Part shown: positions 1-6,062 of the stretch, in pieces
How positions within the stretch are numbered: position 1 is the first letter of the stretch
How the letters are laid out: every line of letters starts with the position of its first letter
NCBI GenBank assembly: GCA_002432545.1
Contig: DJFR01000061.1
Coordinates: 36,014 to 44,062, forward strand
From: Flammeovirgaceae bacterium UBA5867
GTDB taxonomy: Bacteria; Bacteroidota; Bacteroidia; Cytophagales; Cyclobacteriaceae
Direction of reading: 5' to 3'
DNA length: 8,049 nt
Translations under genes and position numbers: made by a program
The notes under the pieces: model-generated
Databases searched by the model: none
Told to the model about the DNA's origin: nothing
Seen by the model: the letters and a program-made list of their open reading frames with translations, nothing else

Positions 1-32
1 CGGCTACCGGACGTGAATTGTTCCAGCGGCCT

Positions 33-47
33 GAAGCCAGAAGCCAG
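33..47. repeat. Short tandem repeat, 7-base unit x2
   Basis: GAAGCCA occurs twice in direct succession, followed by a further G, just beyond the 3' end of the propeller gene. Two copies of a 7-mer is weak evidence. It may be a fragment of a longer simple repeat or chance. Nothing else is recognisable in bases 1-60, and no terminator hairpin with a U-tract is visible there for the minus-strand gene. Confidence 0.25.
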
Positions 48-60
48 CAACTCTTTAACA

Positions 61-1263
61 CTACTGCCGCAGTGCCTCCGTATTTACTTTCAAAGCATAA
101 AAGAATCCATTCGTATCCCCGAAGTATACCACCTGGTTTTCAACAAGCGGGTCGGAAAGTATAGAGCCTAATGAAAGGATTTGCTTTTCGGCATCGACAT
201 AGTTGTTGCCATAGAGCTCAAAGTCCTTTCGGAATTCATCATCGCTGCCATACAGCGTGTGGTATCGCTTTTTACTTTCTTCTGTTTGAAAGATTACCTT
301 GCTCTTGCCGGTAGCAGCATCAACCGAATAGATTTTTCCATTGAAACAACCAAACACGACCTGGTTATCGATCAACGATGCTGTGCCGTATACCCGCATG
401 TTCAGCGGCAGTGTCCATTTTATTTTACCCGATTCAGCGCTCATGCAATAAAACCGATGCGTATCCGAAGTACCGAAGTATATATCGTTGTTGTATAAAA
501 GCGGTGTTGCAATAACCCAGCTGCCACGCTCTTTCATATTCCATTTTCCGGTGCCGGTTTTGGCGTCAAGCGCATATATATTATAGTCACGACTTCCAAA
601 GAAGACGGTATTATCATGAACAAGCACTGCGCGTTGTATTTCTCCCTTCGGAAAATTGGCATCGCCTACTGTTTTAAATTTCCAGATAAGCTTTCCGCTC
701 TTCGAGTCTAACGCATATAAGTTGCCATCGTAACTGCCTATAAATACCGTGTTGTCTCTCACGACAGGTGCCGCATGCACAGCCCCATGGGTTTTGTAAC
801 TCCACAGCGGTTTGCCGGAGTCCGTTCCAAGCGCATACACGATGCTGTCGCCACTGCCTATATATATTACGTTATCAGAAACTGTGGGAGACGACAGGTA
901 ATAATCCCACAGATCGTAACGCTGTTCGCCTTTTGTTTTGAACTTCCACAATAGCTTACCCGTATTTTTATCGACAGAATATATATAGCTGTCAGCGCTG
1001 GAGAATATGACACTGTTCTGATGTATAGCAGGAGAGGAGTTTACAGCTCCTTTCGTTTCAAACTTCCAGACTTGCTTGCCGGAAGTTTTATCGACAGCAT
1101 ACAGGTGCATATCGCTGCTTCCGAAATAAATACGATTACCGTTTACAGCCGGTGAGGAATATATACCCGCCCCGGTCTGGAATTTCCAGAGTAACGATGA
1201 GTTCTGCGCATATAGTGTTGATACAAGTAACAGGTATAGCAGTGTTGATAGTAGTTGTCTCAT
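61..1263 (-). CDS. Exported PQQ-like eight-bladed beta-propeller protein
   Basis: 400 residues from an ATG. Residues 1-19 form a signal peptide (basic MRQ start, Leu-rich core, cleavage expected at YA|Q). There is no lipobox cysteine, so this is probably a soluble periplasmic or secreted protein. The rest is repeats of about 40 residues of the form W-K-F-x-T-x-G ... S-S-P ... hydrophobic-Y-F-G-S-x-D ... Y-A-[LV]-D-x-x-[ST]-G-K. Blades start near W26, W67, W106, W154, W194, W241 and W283, with an eighth near 324 where the Trp is lost. Eight blades match the PQQ/BamB-type propeller fold. Blades 3 and 5 carry short inserts, and blade 8 an insert of about 35 residues (roughly 330-365) rich in Tyr, Asp, Glu and Lys. 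There is no T9SS tail and no dehydrogenase catalytic motif, so this is more likely a binding or scaffold protein than a quinoprotein enzyme. BamB is an alternative, but BamB is normally a lipoprotein. It is divergent from the glycoside hydrolase gene. Confidence 0.9.
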   Translation of the reverse strand: MRQLLSTLLYLLLVSTLYAQNSSLLWKFQTGAGIYSSPAVNGNRIYFGSSDMHLYAVDKTSGKQVWKFETKGAVNSSPAIHQNSVIFSSADSYIYSVDKNTGKLLWKFKTKGEQRYDLWDYYLSSPTVSDNVIYIGSGDSIVYALGTDSGKPLWSYKTHGAVHAAPVVRDNTVFIGSYDGNLYALDSKSGKLIWKFKTVGDANFPKGEIQRAVLVHDNTVFFGSRDYNIYALDAKTGTGKWNMKERGSWVIATPLLYNNDIYFGTSDTHRFYCMSAESGKIKWTLPLNMRVYGTASLIDNQVVFGCFNGKIYSVDAATGKSKVIFQTEESKKRYHTLYGSDDEFRKDFELYGNNYVDAEKQILSLGSILSDPLVENQVVYFGDTNGFFYALKVNTEALRQ

Positions 1264-1624
1264 AAAATTGTTCGACAGTTATAGCCGACACTTTGCAAGG
1301 TGTTGGAGTATGGTTAAGCAAATAAGAACTTGAAATATATTTATCTGCTTTATCCTTACAAACAAATTTGTCTAATAAATTTTAATGTCAACGTTGGGAA
1401 AACGCGCAACAGCAGCCTGACTAAATGATGAGAAAACATACTTTTATACGAATAGCTCAACGGTGGCCCAACATGCCTGAAGTCACGGATGAAGATCTTC
1501 GTACTTAAATAAAATAGTGTCTGCACCTAAAAAGCAGGTTCATTTAACATTTTCTACCCAACGTAGATACAATCGATATACGAAGTTAAGCGGGATGCGA
1601 GATAACTTGGACTTTATTTCTTGT
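1264..1624. other. Divergent intergenic spacer, propeller / glycoside hydrolase
   Basis: 361 bases that must hold the promoters of both flanking genes. Two perfect 10-base palindromes are visible: ACAAATTTGT at 1362-1371 and GAAGATCTTC at 1491-1500. A 27-codon open frame starting ATG-ATG lies at 1425-1508. I see no clear TAnnTTTG box for the leftward gene. The frame of the rightward gene stays open upstream to a GTG at 1517, but that extension (36 residues, basic and Tyr-rich) precedes a complete signal peptide and is unlikely to be translated. No RNA gene is recognisable. Confidence 0.5.
1603..1610 (+). promoter_or_regulatory. Possible -7 box before the glycoside hydrolase
   Basis: TAACTTGG matches the Bacteroidota -7 consensus TAnnTTTG at five of six fixed positions and ends 14 bases before the ATG at 1625. 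No convincing -33 TTG was found at the expected distance, so this is a tentative assignment. Confidence 0.22.
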
Positions 1625-3523
1625 ATGAAAAATTTAATTACCACCGCGCTGCTATTGGGTTTGGTTGTTCACACGTACGCTCAGGTTACCATAGCAGTAG
1701 ACTTGTCTACGGAACCGCAATTTGTGTCACCCTATATATATGGGCGCAACAATTCGCTCTCGGATAATCCGGCCAGTCCTCTTCCAGCCGCTGAATGGAC
1801 ACGCATCAAAGATTCCGGTATCAGATTTCTGCGGGAGAGCGGTGGCAATAACAGCACTAAATATAATTGGAGACTTAAACTGTCGAGTCATCCGGACTGG
1901 TACAACAATGTATACTTTCATGATTGGGATTTTGCAGTGCAATCCATGCAACAAAATCTGACTGATGTACAAGGTATGTGGTCGTTTCAATTAATTGGTA
2001 AGGCAGCTAAAACAACCACTGCAAATTTTAACGACTGGGCTTATAACAGTTCGCAGTGGTGGAGCGGTGTCAATCAGAATCTTGCTGGTGGAGGTGTTGT
2101 CAACGCTTCCGGAGGCTCAAGTGCTACATCTAATGGAAATCCTGATCTATACCTGCAGAACTGGACGACCGACTCAACGGTACTCATTCTCGATCATTGG
2201 TTCAACAAGCTAGGGTTGGAAAAGAATTCGCTCACCTATTGGAGTATGGATAATGAAGTTGAGATCTGGTCAGGAACGCACGATGATGTCATGCCGGCAC
2301 AAGAGTCAGCCGAGGCTTTCATGCAACGATACTTGGCAGTAGCGAAGAAAGCGCGGCAACTTTTTCCGGAGATCAAACTGGTAGGGCCGGTTCCTGCTAA
2401 TGAATGGCAGTGGTATAACTGGCAAGGAGGCATCACGCAGGATGGTAAGAAATATACATGGCTGGAATACTTTATTAAACGTGTAGCGGAAGAACAGCAA
2501 GCCAGTGGGGTTCGTCTGCTCGATGTTCTTGATATTCACTTTTATCCTGCCAGCACAAACACAAATGAAATTGTACAATTTCATCGCGTTTTCTTCGATA
2601 AGAATTACGTGTATCCGGAAGCGCTTGGTGTAAAAAACATTTCCGGTACGTGGGATGATACACAAACAAAGGAGTATATATTCGAGCGCTGCAAAACGTG
2701 GCTTGATCAATATATAGGCACTACGCATGGTGTAACCTTTGGTGTTTCAGAAACCGGTATATCGCAGGTAAATGCTAACACGTCTGCCGTGTGGTATGCA
2801 GGAATGCTCGGTGAATTTATGCGTCATCCGGAAGTGGAGATTTTTTCTCCGTGGACGTGGCAAGTCGGCATGTGGGAGGTGCTTCACCTGTACGCGCGAT
2901 ACAACAAAACACATTACGTTCAGGCAACTTCTTCGGATGAGACATTGGTATCGGCCTATCCTACTATAAATGAATCGGGCGACTCCATCACCGTTGTGCT
3001 GGTCAATCGTGCAGCCACCTCAAAAACAGCTACCGTAAATTTTACGGGATATAATTTGGCCAGTCAATCTTTTGATGTCCTGAAGTTATCGGGCCTTACA
3101 AGCTCCGAAACGTTTGTATCGCATCAAACAAATGCGCTGCAAAAGTCTTCCATCGCGCCTTCTCAGAATGCATTAAACGTAACATTGCCATCCATGTCTG
3201 TTACTTCCATTTTGTTGAAAGGAGCGAAAGGAGAAATTATTACCTCTATAGATGAAGAAGATGCGCGTGGGATAATGAATATATATCCCAATCCCGCAGA
3301 TGAGTCGCGAGCCGTTACTATAGAGATCCGTAAATCGGGAACAGCATCGTTGGAACTTACGGATGTTACCGGACAACGAGTAAAGCACTTCTTTAACGGA
3401 AGAAAAATCTCCGACTCCTTCCGTGAGAAGATAGAACTTTCTGAAGTAAGCTCCGGAATATATATACTTAAACTACAAATGGACGATCGGATCTATTACA
3501 GAAAGATTGTTATTGAACGGTAA
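1625..3523 (+). CDS. Secreted GH44-like glycoside hydrolase with T9SS C-terminal sorting domain
   Basis: 632 residues. I chose ATG 1625 rather than the upstream GTG at 1517 because it directly begins a signal peptide (residues 1-19, cleavage at YA|Q). Residues about 21-430 resemble the GH44 TIM barrel (clan GH-A; endoglucanase/xyloglucanase family): an early I-Y-G-R-N-N segment, E-S-G-G-N-N-S-T-K-Y-N-W near 71-82, Y-W-S-M-D-N-E near 205-211, K-L-V-G-P-V at 251-256, and L-D-V-L-D-I-H-F-Y-P at 299-308. E211 is the likely acid/base. E376, in G-V-S-E-T-G, is the likely nucleophile. Residues about 435-535 form the beta-sandwich that usually packs on such barrels. Residues 553-632 are a T9SS type A sorting domain: I-Y-P-N-P start, L-x-D-V-T-G-Q middle, and S-S-G-I-Y-I-L-K-L plus a basic end. 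The protein should therefore cross the outer membrane and be released or anchored, probably to cut a plant-type beta-glucan. The exact substrate cannot be read here. GH51 or another clan-A family is a less likely alternative. Confidence 0.8.
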   Translation: MKNLITTALLLGLVVHTYAQVTIAVDLSTEPQFVSPYIYGRNNSLSDNPASPLPAAEWTRIKDSGIRFLRESGGNNSTKYNWRLKLSSHPDWYNNVYFHDWDFAVQSMQQNLTDVQGMWSFQLIGKAAKTTTANFNDWAYNSSQWWSGVNQNLAGGGVVNASGGSSATSNGNPDLYLQNWTTDSTVLILDHWFNKLGLEKNSLTYWSMDNEVEIWSGTHDDVMPAQESAEAFMQRYLAVAKKARQLFPEIKLVGPVPANEWQWYNWQGGITQDGKKYTWLEYFIKRVAEEQQASGVRLLDVLDIHFYPASTNTNEIVQFHRVFFDKNYVYPEALGVKNISGTWDDTQTKEYIFERCKTWLDQYIGTTHGVTFGVSETGISQVNANTSAVWYAGMLGEFMRHPEVEIFSPWTWQVGMWEVLHLYARYNKTHYVQATSSDETLVSAYPTINESGDSITVVLVNRAATSKTATVNFTGYNLASQSFDVLKLSGLTSSETFVSHQTNALQKSSIAPSQNALNVTLPSMSVTSILLKGAKGEIITSIDEEDARGIMNIYPNPADESRAVTIEIRKSGTASLELTDVTGQRVKHFFNGRKISDSFREKIELSEVSSGIYILKLQMDDRIYYRKIVIER

Positions 3524-3567
3524 AAGTATGTGTATATATGTATCGATTAGTTTGGAAATATCCGGAA

Positions 3568-4386
3568 TTAAAGAGCAAAATCGCCCGGATGAAACGCACC
3601 CGGGCTAATGTTGAGATACTTCTTAAAGTCTTTCACCAAATGCATTTGATCGAAGTAGTTAAACTCGTATGCTATGGACGACCATGTTTCTGAAGGACGA
3701 TCTTTCTTCGCCTGCATTACTTTTTCGAAGCGAAGCAGGTTGCTATAGGTCTTGGGTGTGACACCGATCTCTTTAATAAAGTTACGTTCCAGGTGTCGCC
3801 CTGATACCGGTATATCTTTGTAGAGTTCCGACATACGTCCGGCTGGTGTTGCATTTCGAATCAGGGTGGCCAGCTGATCGATAGATGCTGCACTGCGATG
3901 ACTATGAGACAACAGACTTAGCAGGAACGGTTCAATGAGCATCACACAATCGTGCAGATCTTCACACGCCATCAGTTGTTCCGTAATGGCTGTAAATGCA
4001 GCTGGTTTTAGCAATGATGCATCGATCGCCTGATCGCAAAACTCGCTCATGGGTATACCCAGCAATTGATATATACCGGTTGGTTTAAAGCGTATACTGA
4101 AACATATAAAGTCTTCACTGATCTCGATGCGATATTTACGATGCGTGCGCGGACCGCGAATGGTGCAACGTGCAAAAGGCATCGACTCTTTGTCTGAACA
4201 ATGAAACGTTTTATAGCTTCCGCCCAAAAAGAAGTCGAGCGAGTTAACATGCCTGCAGGGCATTTCTTTATGAACAATAGTGTTAACCGGTAACGAAATT
4301 TTCCGGAATATATATTCTTCAACTATAGAACGCAGTGCATCGGATGGCGCCTGCTTTTCAACGAGCGAGATAACGGAGGGAGTCAT
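3568..4386 (-). CDS. AraC-family transcriptional regulator
   Basis: 272 residues from the ATG at 4386. A GTG two codons upstream (4392) also keeps the frame, but ATG is preferred. The C-terminal third is the AraC/XylS double helix-turn-helix: the first at about residues 183-219 (M-S-E-L-Y-K-D-I ... S-x-R-H-L-E-R-N-F) and the second at about 231-262 (S-S-I-A-Y-E-F-N-Y-F-D-Q-M-H-L-V-K-D-F-K-K-Y), including the usual I-S-P end. The N-terminal part has F-L-G-G-S-Y and F-S-I-R-F-K-P-T-G-I-Y-Q-L-L-G. It looks like the N-terminal domain common in Bacteroidota AraC proteins (DUF6597 type) rather than the sugar-binding cupin of AraC itself, so its ligand is unknown. It is 44 bases tail to tail from the hydrolase gene and downstream of the SRPBCC gene on the same strand, with which it may share a transcript. 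Whether it controls that gene, the hydrolase or neither is not shown. Confidence 0.88.
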   Translation of the reverse strand: MTPSVISLVEKQAPSDALRSIVEEYIFRKISLPVNTIVHKEMPCRHVNSLDFFLGGSYKTFHCSDKESMPFARCTIRGPRTHRKYRIEISEDFICFSIRFKPTGIYQLLGIPMSEFCDQAIDASLLKPAAFTAITEQLMACEDLHDCVMLIEPFLLSLLSHSHRSAASIDQLATLIRNATPAGRMSELYKDIPVSGRHLERNFIKEIGVTPKTYSNLLRFEKVMQAKKDRPSETWSSIAYEFNYFDQMHLVKDFKKYLNISPGAFHPGDFAL

Positions 4387-4447
4387 AACCACGCGTGTTT
4401 ATGCGAGATCAAGATACTCACTTTTACGATGCGAAACCCGTTAAGTT

Positions 4448-4477
4448 GTCTGTCGCTTCGCAGCCGAAGAATCAGAC
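4448..4477 (-). terminator. Imperfect hairpin after the SRPBCC gene
   Basis: Two 5-base-pair stems (GTCTG/CAGAC and CTTCG/CGAAG) enclose a 3x3 internal loop and a 4-base apical loop, 7 bases beyond the SRPBCC stop codon. On the minus strand the hairpin is followed by AACTTAACGG, not a U-tract, so it is not a canonical intrinsic terminator. It could be a weak or partial terminator, or a 3' processing or stability stem between this gene and the regulator gene. Confidence 0.3.
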
Positions 4478-4484
4478 TTCACCG

Positions 4485-4871
4485 CTATTTTTCTTCTTCA
4501 TAAAAATCCTGCAGTGAGCCAAAATACATCGTGTTCCAACCGTCAACAATGTCGTTGTAGTCTTCGTCTGGTATATTTGTATGCCTCAACTCAACCGATG
4601 TTCCTTCGGGCGAAGGATGAAGTTTAATGGTAACAATTGATTTCTCTTCCTGCTCACCGAAGTACCATTCCTGTACAATTTTTTTGCTTGTTTCGAATTC
4701 AAGGTTCTTACCCACGATACTTCCATCCCAGAGTGAAAATTCTGATCCGGGTTCGGTAGACATCTCGGCTTCTTCACCCGACCATAATTGAATGGTCAGC
4801 GGGTTGGTCAGGGCGAGGTATACATAGTCAGGCGTTGCCGCGAGGGTATAATATTTCTTGAAGTCTTTCAT
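4485..4871 (-). CDS. SRPBCC / AHSA1-like START-fold protein
   Basis: 128 residues from the ATG at 4871. An in-frame TTG at 4889 would add six residues, but the M-K-D-F-K-K-Y start is the form I associate with this family. The pattern fits the SRPBCC superfamily (AHSA1/activator of Hsp90 ATPase homologue-like): A-x-P-D-Y-V-Y-L-A-L-T-N-P near the start, W-S-G-E-E-A, G-S-E-F-S-L-W-D-G-S-I-V-G-K-N-L-E-F in the middle, I-V-Q-E-W-Y-F-G-E, then V-T-I-K-L-H-P and G-T-S-V-E-L-R-H-T-N-I-P, and a C-terminal helix G-W-N-x-M-Y-F-G-S-L. The fold is a helix-grip beta-sheet around a hydrophobic cavity. Family members bind lipids or hydrophobic ligands or act as co-chaperone-like proteins. No specific ligand can be read. 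It is a cytosolic protein with no signal peptide. The AraC regulator follows 98 bases downstream on the same strand, and a zinc-ribbon gene is divergent. Confidence 0.85.
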   Translation of the reverse strand: MKDFKKYYTLAATPDYVYLALTNPLTIQLWSGEEAEMSTEPGSEFSLWDGSIVGKNLEFETSKKIVQEWYFGEQEEKSIVTIKLHPSPEGTSVELRHTNIPDEDYNDIVDGWNTMYFGSLQDFYEEEK

Positions 4872-4886
4872 AAGCAAACAATCTTT

Positions 4887-4894
4887 CAAACGTA
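4887..4894 (-). promoter_or_regulatory. -7 box (TACGTTTG) for the SRPBCC gene
   Basis: On the minus strand this reads TACGTTTG, a full match to the Bacteroidota consensus TAnnTTTG. It ends 15 bases before the ATG at 4871, giving a very short expected 5' leader of roughly 10 bases. No clear -33 TTG is visible at the usual 19-21 base spacing. The 15-base tandem repeat lies just upstream. Confidence 0.4.
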
Positions 4895-4921
4895 CGGTAA
4901 ATATTTATATTCTGCATAAGG

Positions 4922-4951
4922 TTAGTCGTTATCCGTTTAATCGTTATCCGT
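4922..4951. repeat. 15-base tandem repeat in the divergent promoter region
   Basis: TTAGTCGTTATCCGT at 4922-4936 is followed immediately by TTAATCGTTATCCGT at 4937-4951, 14 of 15 positions identical. A partial inverted copy, AACGGATA, lies nearby at 4988-4995, overlapping the presumed spacer of the zinc-ribbon promoter. The array lies between the -7 boxes of the two divergent genes, upstream of both. This is where an activator or repressor of either gene would bind. Which protein, if any, binds is unknown. Confidence 0.5.
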
Positions 4952-4981
4952 GTATTGAAAATAGCAATAGGGGCGGCTCGC

Positions 4982-5009
4982 TTGGAATAACGGATATATG
5001 TTATTTTTG
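4982..5009 (+). promoter_or_regulatory. Promoter (TTG ... TATTTTTG) for the zinc-ribbon gene
   Basis: The -7 box TATTTTTG at 5002-5009 is a full TAnnTTTG match. A TTGG at 4982-4985 can serve as the -33 element with a spacer of about 17 bases, slightly short. The -7 box ends only 4 bases before the ATG at 5014, so the transcript is expected to start at or next to the start codon (leaderless). Confidence 0.45.
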
Positions 5010-5013
5010 TGTG

Positions 5014-5169
5014 ATGAAAACAAAGGAATGTCCATCGTGTGCTATGCAGGTTGATGATAAGGCTAAGATTTGTCCGATCTGCCAGTATGAGTTTACCAGG
5101 AACAGTCGAACCTGGCAGGTGGTGGCATTGTTGCTGGTGCTTCTGTTCATTTACCTCATTCTCTTTTGA
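5014..5169 (+). CDS. Small zinc-ribbon protein with a C-terminal membrane segment
   Basis: 51 residues. The frame is open further upstream, but ATG 5014 is chosen because it directly precedes the zinc ribbon and lies just after a promoter box. C6-P-S-C9 and C20-P-I-C23 form a four-cysteine zinc ribbon of the UPF0547/zinc_ribbon_2 type, with K-I-C-P-I-C-x-Y-E-F following the family pattern. Residues 28-34 are a short polar linker and about 35-51 are a single hydrophobic membrane helix ending at the C terminus. The ribbon is probably cytoplasmic with the tail inserted in the inner membrane. Proteins of this shape are common but their function is unknown; a protein-protein or nucleic-acid contact is possible. 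It is divergent from the SRPBCC gene and convergent with the SPW gene. Confidence 0.8.
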   Translation: MKTKECPSCAMQVDDKAKICPICQYEFTRNSRTWQVVALLLVLLFIYLILF

Positions 5170-5220
5170 TTTAGATATACTCTTGCTTGATATAGGTTAG
5201 TATATATAGCACCGATGTCA

Positions 5221-5264
5221 GTAAAACAAAAGGGCTTCGACATTTTTGACGATGTCAAAGCCCT
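5221..5264 (-). terminator. Intrinsic terminator of the SPW-family gene
   Basis: The stem AGGGCTT (5231-5237) pairs with AAGCCCT (5258-5264). After one C/A mismatch, GACAT (5239-5243) pairs with ATGTC (5252-5256) around an 8-base loop. Read on the minus strand, the hairpin is followed by TTTGTTTTAC, a U-rich tail, so it terminates the leftward SPW gene that ends 31 bases away. Read rightwards it is followed by GAAAAAAA, so it would not be a classical terminator for the zinc-ribbon gene, although it may still block read-through. Confidence 0.75.
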
Positions 5265-5295
5265 GAAAAAAAGCAGAAGGTCCGCACGTTGTGTG

Positions 5296-5748
5296 TTATC
5301 CGTGTACCCGGGGTGCTTTTGTTACCCACGGACTTTTGCGAACAACACGTGCCTTGGTGCGAGCTCTTGCTGCCGAGACGGGATAATCTTTTAATTTTTC
5401 GTTAGCGGATACGGTGTGTGAAAATAGTGTTACCACAATTTCAGTTAATCCCAATACCAGGTGTGGCAGGTATAGCTGGTCTGCAAAATCAAATAACCAG
5501 GGCGATGTAGCCAGCAGTAATCCCGAAAGAAAATCGATAATAAGGTGAAGGGGCATCGGTAATAGCTTGATGAGGCCGGGTTCGTAATTCGTAAACAGAC
5601 TATAGAACACGGTGCTGCCACCGAGTATAACGGGGATCCAGGTTATCAGCGTGTTGTCGTCAAAACCGAGCAGCCACGGTGTCGCCATCAACAAGGCACC
5701 CATCAGGTAGTCGAGTATGCCATGTACTTTGGTTGATATGAATCTCAT
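5296..5748 (-). CDS. SPW-repeat family integral membrane protein
   Basis: 150 residues from an ATG, with a duplicated unit of two membrane helices. In the first half H9-G-I-L-D13 is followed by A-T-P-W24-L-L-G-F-D. In the second, H68-L-I-I-D72 is followed by T-S-P-W84-L-F-D-F-A-D. This is the signature of the SPW family (PF03779), whose function is not established. Four membrane segments are expected, at roughly 9-27, 34-52, 66-83 and 92-111. Residues 120-150 form a basic, Ala/Arg/Lys-rich cytoplasmic tail that itself contains a third S-P-W (139-141), probably by chance. The tail is longer than the core repeat needs and could bind membrane phospholipid or nucleic acid. The gene has its own terminator. 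No clear promoter box or ribosome binding site is visible upstream of the start. Confidence 0.85.
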   Translation of the reverse strand: MRFISTKVHGILDYLMGALLMATPWLLGFDDNTLITWIPVILGGSTVFYSLFTNYEPGLIKLLPMPLHLIIDFLSGLLLATSPWLFDFADQLYLPHLVLGLTEIVVTLFSHTVSANEKLKDYPVSAARARTKARVVRKSPWVTKAPRVHG

Positions 5749-5926
5749 TGTTGTAAAATTTTTTGACGGAGGTAATGGAATCTCAGCCGTAAATTTTATG
5801 CCTGCAAAAGCAAACGGTGAAGGAAGTACACTGAGTATGAGCGCACTAAGGAGTGATGATTTTCTTCAACGATTTATAGTCAGCATCATCGCTGGCAGAA
5901 CCTGTTTGTTTTGGGACTGCTGTCAC

Positions 5927-5957
5927 GGAAAAAGTGAAGTATATATGGGCTTTTTCC
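5927..5957. other. 8-bp hairpin in the spacer
   Basis: GGAAAAAG (5927-5934) pairs perfectly with CTTTTTCC (5950-5957) around a 15-base loop containing TATATAT. There is no U-tract of terminator type beyond the stem on either strand. It could be a regulatory stem, or a cruciform or protein-binding site. The AT-rich arms make its stability modest. Confidence 0.3.
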
Positions 5958-5988
5958 CACTATAATTATCAACCTGCTTCTTGCTGAT

Positions 5989-5996
5989 TACGTTTG
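5989..5996 (+). promoter_or_regulatory. -7-like box TACGTTTG upstream of the DUF1624 gene
   Basis: A full match to TAnnTTTG, 66 bases before the ATG at 6063, and identical to the box assigned to the SRPBCC gene. No -33 TTG lies at normal spacing. If used, it would give a leader of about 60 bases, as an alternative to the box next to the start codon. Confidence 0.35.
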
Positions 5997-6048
5997 TACA
6001 GGTAAATTTATATTTCCACCACCGCTTCAAACCCATAATCATTTACTG

Positions 6049-6056
6049 TAGTTTCG
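6049..6056 (+). promoter_or_regulatory. -7-like box TAGTTTCG adjacent to the DUF1624 start
   Basis: TAGTTTCG differs from TAnnTTTG at one position and ends 6 bases before the ATG at 6063. Use of this box would give a leaderless or nearly leaderless transcript, similar to the arrangement at the zinc-ribbon gene. No convincing -33 element is visible. Confidence 0.35.
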
Positions 6057-6062
6057 CGCCCT

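Larger units (their letters stand above)
5749..6062. other. Divergent intergenic spacer, SPW / DUF1624 genes
   Basis: 314 bases with no gene I can support. An 83-codon frame entering from within the SPW gene has no family features. The spacer holds a hairpin at 5927-5957, a full TAnnTTTG box at 5989-5996 and a near match at 6049-6056, both pointing right toward the membrane acyltransferase. Its left part should carry the leftward SPW promoter, but I found no clear box there. Confidence 0.5.

Noticed and set aside
1362..1371. 10-base palindrome ACAAATTTGT as an operator
   Set aside because: A single AT-rich palindrome of this length is common by chance, and no second copy was found near the promoters.
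1517..1624. N-terminal extension of the hydrolase from GTG 1517
   Set aside because: The extension would place 36 basic residues before a complete signal peptide, starts on GTG and overlaps the likely promoter. ATG 1625 explains the protein better.
2306..2728. 140-residue leftward frame inside the hydrolase gene
   Set aside because: It is antisense to the conserved catalytic region, with Cys- and Arg-rich composition typical of a shadow frame.
3583..3605. GCCCGG/CCGGGC hairpin at the end of the AraC gene as a terminator
   Set aside because: The 6-bp stem with an 11-base loop lies wholly inside the coding sequence and has only a weak, interrupted T-run after it. It is explained by the Pro/Gly codons there.
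5295..5306. 12-base match (GTTATCCGTGTA) to the tandem repeat at 4943-4954
   Set aside because: A 12-base direct match is expected about once or twice by chance in a window of this size, and this copy lies at the stop codon of the SPW gene.
5717..5965. 82-residue rightward open frame spanning the SPW start and spacer
   Set aside because: It begins inside the SPW gene on the opposite strand, has no recognisable features and no promoter box, and ends without a neighbour in phase.
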